This document shows positions 58,137 to 64,000 of a DNA stretch of 64,000 bases, piece after piece. The notes beneath the pieces were generated by a model, which was not told where the DNA came from, ran no database searches, and saw nothing but the letters and a program-made list of their open reading frames with translations. A program made the translations under genes and the position numbers. Position 1 is the first letter of the stretch, and each line of letters opens with the position of its first letter. The stretch is from Evansella caseinilytica (lineage in GTDB: Bacteria > Bacillota > Bacilli > Bacillales > Salisediminibacteriaceae), in contig NZ_FNPI01000027.1 in assembly GCF_900107275.1 (NCBI RefSeq), positions 1 through 64,000 on the forward strand. Reading direction: 5' to 3'.

Positions 58137-58964
58137 TCATTTCGTGGTTTCCGTGGCGATAGCTCCCTCTTTCATGAGCTCATCTAACGTAAAATCAATG
58201 ATACGGCCCGACTCAAATAATTCAATTTGAACGAGGCGTTCCAGCATATTCAATCCGACCACTTTCCCACGGCCGTAACTCGTTTCCATTTCTTCATTTA
58301 AATCAGGAAGTTCTTTTTTGGCCGTCTCGTACAGGTCGTTTTCATACTTCAAACAACACATCAACCGACCGCATAACCCGGAAATTTTTGTAGGATTCAG
58401 AGATAAACTTTGATCCTTGGCCATTTTAATAGACACAGGTTCAAAGTCTCCTAGGAAGGTGGAACAACAAAGCATCCGGCCGCATGGACCGATTCCGCCG
58501 AGCATCTTTGCTTCATCTCTTACGCCAATCTGCCTGAGCTCTATTCTTGTACGAAAAATCGCTGCCAAATCCTTCACCAATTCACGGAAATCAATGCGCC
58601 CGTCGGCAGTAAAGTAAAAGAGAACTTTATTTCGATCAAATGTATACTCTACATCCACAAGCTTCATATCCAATTGATGTTCGGCAATTTTCTCAATACA
58701 AATAGCAAAGGCTTTTTGCGCCTCCTCCCTGTTTTCTTCGACGATAAGTTTATCCTTTTCCGTGGCTTTGCGCAAGACATTCTTCAACGGCAACACGACG
58801 TCATTATCATCCACTTCCTTGATGCCAATAACTGCCTTGCCAAATTCAATACCACGTGCTGTCTCAACGATGACGTAATCGCCTGCATTTATATCGATTT
58901 CACCGGGAGAAAAATAATATATCTTTCCGGCTTTTTTAAAGCGAACACCTGCTACTCGATGCAC
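58137..58964 (-). CDS. ricT: RicT (YaaT), Fe-S protein of the RicAFT RNA-maturation complex
   Basis: Part of the complex that helps RNase Y cleavage and sporulation/biofilm control. The 275-aa PSP1-domain protein has the Fe-S cysteine clusters GPCGRMLCCSTFLG and GLCGRLMCCLKYE. It is followed by yabA after 15 bp and directly preceded by holB (1 bp). Confidence 0.96.
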   Translation of the reverse strand: MHRVAGVRFKKAGKIYYFSPGEIDINAGDYVIVETARGIEFGKAVIGIKEVDDNDVVLPLKNVLRKATEKDKLIVEENREEAQKAFAICIEKIAEHQLDMKLVDVEYTFDRNKVLFYFTADGRIDFRELVKDLAAIFRTRIELRQIGVRDEAKMLGGIGPCGRMLCCSTFLGDFEPVSIKMAKDQSLSLNPTKISGLCGRLMCCLKYENDLYETAKKELPDLNEEMETSYGRGKVVGLNMLERLVQIELFESGRIIDFTLDELMKEGAIATETTK

Positions 58965-58965
58965 G

Positions 58966-59952
58966 TTATCCCTCCTGTAACCGAAGGAGCAATTGCTCCA
59001 TTAATAGCTGGGGAGCGGTATTTGCATCCAATCTTCGTTTCGCATCCATAACCGCCTGGAGGTTGGACCCCAGCTTTCTTTGAGAAACCTTTAACGCCTG
59101 CTCTTTTAACTTGTGTTGTTGATCTATATAAACAATCTGCTCCGGCTGACCCGCCTGCATACGCAAAATATCACGATACCAGATCATTAATAAATCCAAG
59201 CCGAGCTGCATGTCCTTTTTTTCCTGAAAGAAGGCCATCCATCCTTCTTGCAATGTTATAAATGCATACTTTGGACGCAAAATGATTTCATCAATTAATT
59301 GTATCACTTTATTTCTAGCGTGCGCAATCCAATTATCATGGCAAAGTTGGATAGCTTCTTCCAAATCAAAGGTGATTTGGGAAACTGTTAACGCATCAGA
59401 TTTTGTTATGCCTTGTTTTTGTAATTTCTCCACCAACGTTTCCGGAGCCAGCTGTGAAAAAGTGATGACTTGGGAACGAGACACAATTGTTTTTAAAATA
59501 CGGTGAAGCTGGGTTGTCATTAACACTGCCAGCGCTTCACCGTCCGGTTCCTCGAGAAATTTCAAGATGCTGTTTGCCGCTCCTGCCGTCATTTTTTCTG
59601 CATCCTCAACAATATAAACCTTTTTCGTCGATTCCATTCCCCGGAAGGTAAACTCTTTTTTCAGATGACGAATTTGCTCTACTTTTATCGATTGACCTTC
59701 AGAGCGAATGAAATGCACATCGGGATGATTTCCGGAATCAATCCGCTTACATTGCGAGCATGTCAGACAAGGGTCAACACCGGAGCTGTTTTCGCAGAAA
59801 AACGACTTGGCCAATGCTTTGGCAATTTCTTTTTTGCCGCTTCCTCTCGGTCCGTCAAATAAATATGCATGGGCCAAGCGTTCTTTTTTTAAGCTGTTCG
59901 TCAGCATTTTCACCGCAATCGGCTGGGTCTGAGCTAGCTTTTCCCAAATCAT
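58966..59952 (-). CDS. holB: DNA polymerase III delta' subunit
   Basis: Clamp-loader subunit. The 328-aa protein has an AAA+ fold with LFDGPRGSGKKEIAKALAKS, a zinc module of four cysteines (FFCENSS, DPCLTCSQCKRI), and the SRC-type motif IVSRSQVITF. yaaR, which precedes holB in B. subtilis, is missing: darA ends 18 bp upstream. Confidence 0.96.
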   Translation of the reverse strand: MIWEKLAQTQPIAVKMLTNSLKKERLAHAYLFDGPRGSGKKEIAKALAKSFFCENSSGVDPCLTCSQCKRIDSGNHPDVHFIRSEGQSIKVEQIRHLKKEFTFRGMESTKKVYIVEDAEKMTAGAANSILKFLEEPDGEALAVLMTTQLHRILKTIVSRSQVITFSQLAPETLVEKLQKQGITKSDALTVSQITFDLEEAIQLCHDNWIAHARNKVIQLIDEIILRPKYAFITLQEGWMAFFQEKKDMQLGLDLLMIWYRDILRMQAGQPEQIVYIDQQHKLKEQALKVSQRKLGSNLQAVMDAKRRLDANTAPQLLMEQLLLRLQEG

Positions 59953-59970
59953 GATATCCTCCGTCCCGAC

Positions 59971-60339
<369 letters not shown>

Positions 60340-60352
60340 CTATACATATTGT

Positions 60353-60358
60353 ATTATA
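60353..60358 (-). promoter_or_regulatory. Extended -10 promoter of darA-holB-ricT-yabA
   Basis: On the minus strand TTGTTATAAT gives a perfect TATAAT with a TG extension. The -35 is weak. Lies 53 bp before darA. Confidence 0.45.
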
Positions 60359-60456
60359 ACAAGAAATAAACGTTAAAAATATACAGAATTGCTTACAACA
60401 AATAAATTCTTCACTTTCCTGCGAATTCCTTGGCCTTTACCGGTCGAATTCTGATT

Positions 60457-61095
60457 TTAATTTGCTGCTTGTTCAATGTACTGACTGACATCATCCCAGG
60501 CTACTTCAACGACATTGTCCAATGGCTGCGCCGCGTCGATCAGCCTGATTCGCTCCGGCTCAAGATTTTTCAAATCATAATATGCCTTGCGGACAAGATA
60601 ATGGAAATCAAGCGATTCTTGATCGAGGCGGTTGTACTCTCTTCCACCATGAGCAGCGATGCGCTGCAATCCAACTTCCGGGTCGATGTCAAAAAACAAC
60701 GTTCTATCCGGCAGCAGGCCTTCCGTGGCAAAAAGATTTATCTTTAACACTTCCTCCAGCCCGATCTTTCTGGCCACTCCTTGATATACTAAGCTGCTGT
60801 CGATGAAGCGATCGCATAAAACGATATAGCCTGCTTTTAAATGGGGAATAACCTTTTCCACCAAATGCTGGCGGCGCGCCGCCGCATACAAAAGCGCCTC
60901 TGTTCTCGCGTCCATTTCTGTATGTTCCGGATTCAGGATGAGCTCTCTTATTTTTTCAGCGATGATGCTTCCGCCCGGTTCCCTCGTCAGGACCGCTTTT
61001 TTTCCCGCATCGTCCAGCTTTTTCTTCACCGCCTGTAAAACGGTTGTTTTTCCGGCTCCTTCGCCGCCTTCAAAAGTAATAAAAGTCCCTTTCAC
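60457..61095 (-). CDS. tmk: Thymidylate kinase
   Basis: Phosphorylates dTMP to dTDP. The 212-aa protein has the P-loop FEGGEGAGKTTVLQAV, the DR motif VLCDRFIDSSLVYQG and a LID region (GGREYNRLDQESLDFHY). It follows yaaO by 12 bp, so they are co-transcribed. Confidence 0.97.
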   Translation of the reverse strand: MKGTFITFEGGEGAGKTTVLQAVKKKLDDAGKKAVLTREPGGSIIAEKIRELILNPEHTEMDARTEALLYAAARRQHLVEKVIPHLKAGYIVLCDRFIDSSLVYQGVARKIGLEEVLKINLFATEGLLPDRTLFFDIDPEVGLQRIAAHGGREYNRLDQESLDFHYLVRKAYYDLKNLEPERIRLIDAAQPLDNVVEVAWDDVSQYIEQAAN

Positions 61096-61107
61096 AAAAT
61101 CATTCTC

Positions 61108-62562
61108 CTATCTATTTTTCACAACAGAGATTCCTTCGTTCATCCACGCATCTCCTGTCTGAAATTTGAAGTTGTTTTCCACCAGCAGCACCAGTTCCTC
61201 TATATGATGCTCCTGAATTCGCTCCCCTTTCACCAGAAGCGGGATACCGGGAGGATACGGGGTAATTGTTTCTGCCGCGATTCTTCCCGGTGAAGCTTTC
61301 CAATCCACCCGCTCTTTTTGTGCAGCGTCTACGGCGCTGATCGTCATCACCGGCTCTGACAGCTTGTCCCTTTGCTGCCTTACAGCGGTCAGTCCAGGCT
61401 GCTCTCCCTGATTGCTGCAGTCCACTTCCAGCGCTTCACGGATGATCGTGCTCCAGCCTTCCAAAGGCAATGATTTATTTGTCAATGGCAGAGTGAGCAA
61501 CAAATGATGCGGCGATACAAGCTCCGGATATGCTTGCAAGCCTTCCATTCTCCGCTGCCATTCCTGCGTCATGCCGCGCCGGGAATTGGATAAAAACGCA
61601 AGCTTTAACGGGTCCTGAACATAGTTACCGAGGCTTTCCGGACTTAAAGTCCATGCCTTCCCGTTTCCGACCTGTTCCCGGAGCTGCTTTATCTGTGCTG
61701 TCAAATGAGCCGCGCCTCCGGCAAGCATTCCGGCTAAGTACGCCCTTGCCAAATCCAGAGAAGCCATCAACGGGTAAGAGGGGCTGCTTGATTGCAGCAG
61801 CTTTAAATAATGCCGCAACCGGTCTTCATCCACCTTGTCACTGTTAATATGTAAATACGAAGCCATCGTCATTGCCGGCAGCATCTTATGTGCCGATTGA
61901 ACAACAACATCCGCACCAGCTCTGATCGCCGAGACTGGCCAGCGCGAGTCATCGAAGAGCAGGTGGGCTCCATGGGCTTCGTCAACCAGAGCGAGCATTC
62001 CTGCCTGGTGCGCTGCCGACACATGCTCATGCAAAGGCTGTGAATACCCCTCATATGTAGGACTCGTTAGCACGATGGCTTTGGCATCGCCATGTCGGGA
62101 AATCGCTTCTTCTAACGACGCTAACGACACCCCGAGCGGTAATTGTGTCGCACCGTCCACTTCCGGTTCGATATAAACCGTTTTTGCCCCTGACAGCTCT
62201 GCAGCATGGAAAACGGACTGATGACAATTGCGCTGAAGCAACAGCTTGTCTCCACGACGGACAGAACTCATAATCATCGCCAAATTTCCTACAGTGGAAC
62301 CGCCGATTAAAAAACAGCTTGCTTTTACTCGGTAGAGATCGGCTGTCAGCAACTGCGCTTCCTGTATAACAGACACTGGAGAGTGGAGATCATCCATACC
62401 AGTGATCTCCGTAACATCCAACTGCAATATATGGCGAAAGTGTTCATGCCCTTTAGTAAAAAAATAAGCACCGTTTTTATGTCCCGGTACATGAAAGGAG
62501 ACATTCTTTTCATCAACATGCTTTACTAACCGATCAAAAAGCGGTGTGTTGTTTTGATCCAT
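61108..62562 (-). CDS. yaaO: Orn/Lys/Arg decarboxylase family PLP enzyme (YaaO)
   Basis: Fold type I PLP enzyme; the substrate (lysine, arginine or ornithine) is not clear from sequence. The 484-aa protein has FHVPGHKNGAYFF at the start, FLIGGSTVGNLAMIMS, the cofactor aspartate in LALVDEAHGAHL, and the PLP lysine in VVQSAHKMLPAMTMASYLH. A C-terminal decarboxylase domain ends in ITPYPPGIPLLVKGERI. Same position, next to tmk, as in B. subtilis. Confidence 0.92.
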   Translation of the reverse strand: MDQNNTPLFDRLVKHVDEKNVSFHVPGHKNGAYFFTKGHEHFRHILQLDVTEITGMDDLHSPVSVIQEAQLLTADLYRVKASCFLIGGSTVGNLAMIMSSVRRGDKLLLQRNCHQSVFHAAELSGAKTVYIEPEVDGATQLPLGVSLASLEEAISRHGDAKAIVLTSPTYEGYSQPLHEHVSAAHQAGMLALVDEAHGAHLLFDDSRWPVSAIRAGADVVVQSAHKMLPAMTMASYLHINSDKVDEDRLRHYLKLLQSSSPSYPLMASLDLARAYLAGMLAGGAAHLTAQIKQLREQVGNGKAWTLSPESLGNYVQDPLKLAFLSNSRRGMTQEWQRRMEGLQAYPELVSPHHLLLTLPLTNKSLPLEGWSTIIREALEVDCSNQGEQPGLTAVRQQRDKLSEPVMTISAVDAAQKERVDWKASPGRIAAETITPYPPGIPLLVKGERIQEHHIEELVLLVENNFKFQTGDAWMNEGISVVKNR

Positions 62563-62604
62563 GGAAATCCTCTTTCTGTTTCTTTAACCTTCATCTTAGC
62601 TTAT

Positions 62605-62743
62605 GTTCAAAAAAGTCGTCGTAGCAATCTACCCATGGCTTTGAAACGCAAACGACTGTTCACGTACCACGCGCACATCAGCCGCAGTGGGGATATACTC
62701 CACCTCAGTATTCGACTGCAATGCTTCACGGAGCTTTTTGAAC
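62605..62743. repeat. MITE-like repeat, family D
   Basis: About 139 bp with ends GTTCAAAAAAGTCGTCG and GAGCTTTTTGAAC. The middle (GTTCACGTACCACGCGC, CATCAGCCGCAGTGG) differs from A to C. Two solo GTTCAA ends follow at 62785-62812. Confidence 0.55.
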
Positions 62744-62812
62744 TTCGTCTATTTTATTATACCATTTGTTGAAATGCTATTTTAGAGGCTGTTCAAAAAA
62801 GAGCGTGTTCAA

Positions 62813-63121
62813 TAGGAAGAAAGGTAAAAGCAACTTTTTCAATGTGGAATACGACATTTTAGCCATATATTAAAGGAGAAAACAGTAATTATCGAATCGG
62901 GGGGATTCAAACTATAAGTATGTAATGATGGTTGCTGTAAATGAGAAACAAGTAATGAAGAATTTGAGCAGCATATATTATTTCAGGGAAACCCAACCCT
63001 TCTGCTTCAACGAGTCAGGCTCGCCCTGAACAACATTAATCATGGATTCGTATTGGATTTAATATCGTTGAAAATCACAAGCTTCTATTAGTTTCAGAGA
63101 TGCTGTCATAATTTAATTGCT
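62813..63121. other. Region where xpaC-yaaN would be expected; no gene
   Basis: About 310 bp. In B. subtilis xpaC and yaaN lie between csfB and yaaO; neither is here. Small inverted words (GTCAGGCTCGCCCTGAAC, about 63016-63033) but no gene. Confidence 0.45.
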
Positions 63122-63349
63122 TCACTGAGTCTTGTCTTCACCGGCAGGTAAAAGAACATCTCTCACCTTTTTAAGGCGTTTCAAATAATACGCATAGCCT
63201 CGGTCGTCTGTATTCGTCTGCACGATTTCACTTTCACATTCTGCACATATGAAATAGTTTAACAAATGAATTCCCTGATCCTTTTCTTGTTCACAAATTA
63301 AACACTCTTGTAAACTATGTTGCTTTTTTGCTGTTATTAGATTTCTCAT
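63122..63349 (-). CDS. csfB: Anti-sigma-G factor Gin (CsfB)
   Basis: Forespore protein that keeps sigma-G, and later sigma-E, inactive. The 75-aa protein has the zinc motif CLICEQEKDQ...YFICAECES (two CxxC pairs, residues 16-19 and 35-38), which defines the family, and a basic C-terminal helix (YAYYLKRLKKVRDVLL). GGAGGTGGAG precedes the ATG. A forespore promoter lies upstream. Confidence 0.9.
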   Translation of the reverse strand: MRNLITAKKQHSLQECLICEQEKDQGIHLLNYFICAECESEIVQTNTDDRGYAYYLKRLKKVRDVLLPAGEDKTQ

Positions 63350-63373
63350 TGTTTCTCCACCTCCAATATTGTT

Positions 63374-63403
63374 TAGTATGGTCGAGAAAATACTTATTTA
63401 TTC
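63374..63403 (-). promoter_or_regulatory. Forespore (sigma-F/G) promoter of csfB
   Basis: On the minus strand GAATA (63399-63403) and, 18 bp on, CATACTA (63374-63380), an exact sigma-G -10. The extended GACCATACTA also fits the sigma-F -10 at 9 of 10 places. In B. subtilis csfB is a sigma-F gene. Confidence 0.7.
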
Positions 63404-63741
63404 CTTATAGGGGGCTGTAAAAAAAGCTTAGTATCTCTTTTAACGGCCTCGTTTAAATGATTTCTAATAATCGATTTTTTATAACGACGTTATAATGAAT
63501 AGATTAAGCTGGCGCATTTTATCAAACAAGCTGTGAGCGGCGTTTTCACGTCTAAGCTTAAGCATCAAGCTGAGCCGTTGCCTTTCTAAAAAACACTGTT
63601 TTAACAAAATGATCCCTGTTATTTGTTTGACATGTTGATGATAAAGGGAGGGTGAAGGTTAACACATATATCACATTATGCAATGAAATTCGTCCCTGTT
63701 CTTCATTTTTTATTGAATTTATAATGTATGCTCAAAAAAAA

Positions 63742-64000
63742 ATCAACCCAGGAGCAGGATGTTTGGGGGCAGGAAGAGAGACCGAGGCTTTGATTAAAAT
63801 CGGCAAAGTAGGCTAAGTATAGTTCATATCAATCAGACTCAAGGAATTACCGTTGGAAATACGGTTTGGACTACATGCTATATTTTGGATCTGGACTATA
63901 AAGTAGACACGGCTTTGGAGAGAATAAAACCATAATCTAGAAATGGAGCGGATCAAAATGATAGATCCTTTGATGAAGAGTTGAAGGAGAATATTGCAAT
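63742..64000 (+). pseudogene. Coding-like fragments at the right edge
   Basis: Two pieces read like protein: 63742-63816 (INPGAGCLGAGRETEALIKI, then GKVG and a stop), and 63810-63935 in another frame (LSIVHINQTQGITVGNTVWT to ALERIKP and a stop). The second frame continues after its stop as NGADQNDRSFDEELKENIA to the window end. This looks like one decayed gene with a frameshift and a nonsense codon. I do not recognise the family. Confidence 0.35.

Overview
The window is an origin-proximal stretch of a spore-forming Bacillaceae chromosome (phylum Bacillota), read almost entirely in reverse. Gene content and order follow the Bacillus subtilis lysS-to-tmk segment: lysS, dusB, yazB, folK-folB-folP-pabC-pabA-pabB, cysK, hslO, coaX, ftsH, hpt, tilS, yabT, yabS, spoIIE, yabR, divIC, yabQ, yabP, rqcP, mazG/yabN, yabM, spoVT, mfd, fin, pth, ctc/rplY, prs, glmU, spoVG, purR, ispE, sspF, veg, yabG, rsmA, rnmV, yabE, tatD, metG, abrB, rsmI, yabB, yabA, ricT, holB, darA, tmk, yaaO, csfB. 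Only abrB and an inserted islet are on the + strand. Sporulation genes (spoIIE, spoVG, spoVT, fin, sspF, yabG, csfB) place the organism among endospore formers. The species cannot be fixed from sequence alone.

Layout: 1-240 holds tandem promoters and the leader of an rRNA operon that runs off the left edge. 0.7-10.7 kb holds translation, folate and cysteine genes. 10.7-22 kb holds coaX, ftsH, hpt, tilS, a two-gene threonine/serine exporter not found here in B. subtilis, and the yabT/yabS/spoIIE sporulation group. 23-32 kb holds the cell-division and spore-coat operon, split by an islet at 25.3-27.9 kb. 33-45 kb holds DNA repair, PRPP/UDP-GlcNAc synthesis and regulators. 45-53 kb holds RNA maturation and metG with its Met T-box. 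54-63 kb holds abrB, initiation control and replication factors, up to csfB. Several recognisable control sites are present: sigma-A promoters (rrn P1/P2, veg P1/P2, yabE, glmU, cysK, pab), a sigma-H spoVG promoter, a Spo0A-type spoIIE promoter with a 22-bp spacer, abrB with Spo0A boxes, and forespore promoters for csfB, spoVT and sspF.

The unusual parts are intergenic. One is a superfamily of short MITE-like elements with GTTCAAAAA...TTTTTGAAC ends (families A to D), including a perfect 159-bp-period triplication between yabA and yabB. Another is three separate arrays with the same 52-bp period, one of eight units with a 104-bp higher-order pattern. The third is the islet between rqcP and yabP, which carries two ~89% identical 216-aa proteins of unknown function flanking a frameshifted secreted-protein gene. 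Several genes expected from the B. subtilis map (yacD, yabJ/ridA, yazA, yaaR, xpaC-yaaN and the spoIIE-yabR tRNAs) are not found in their usual places.
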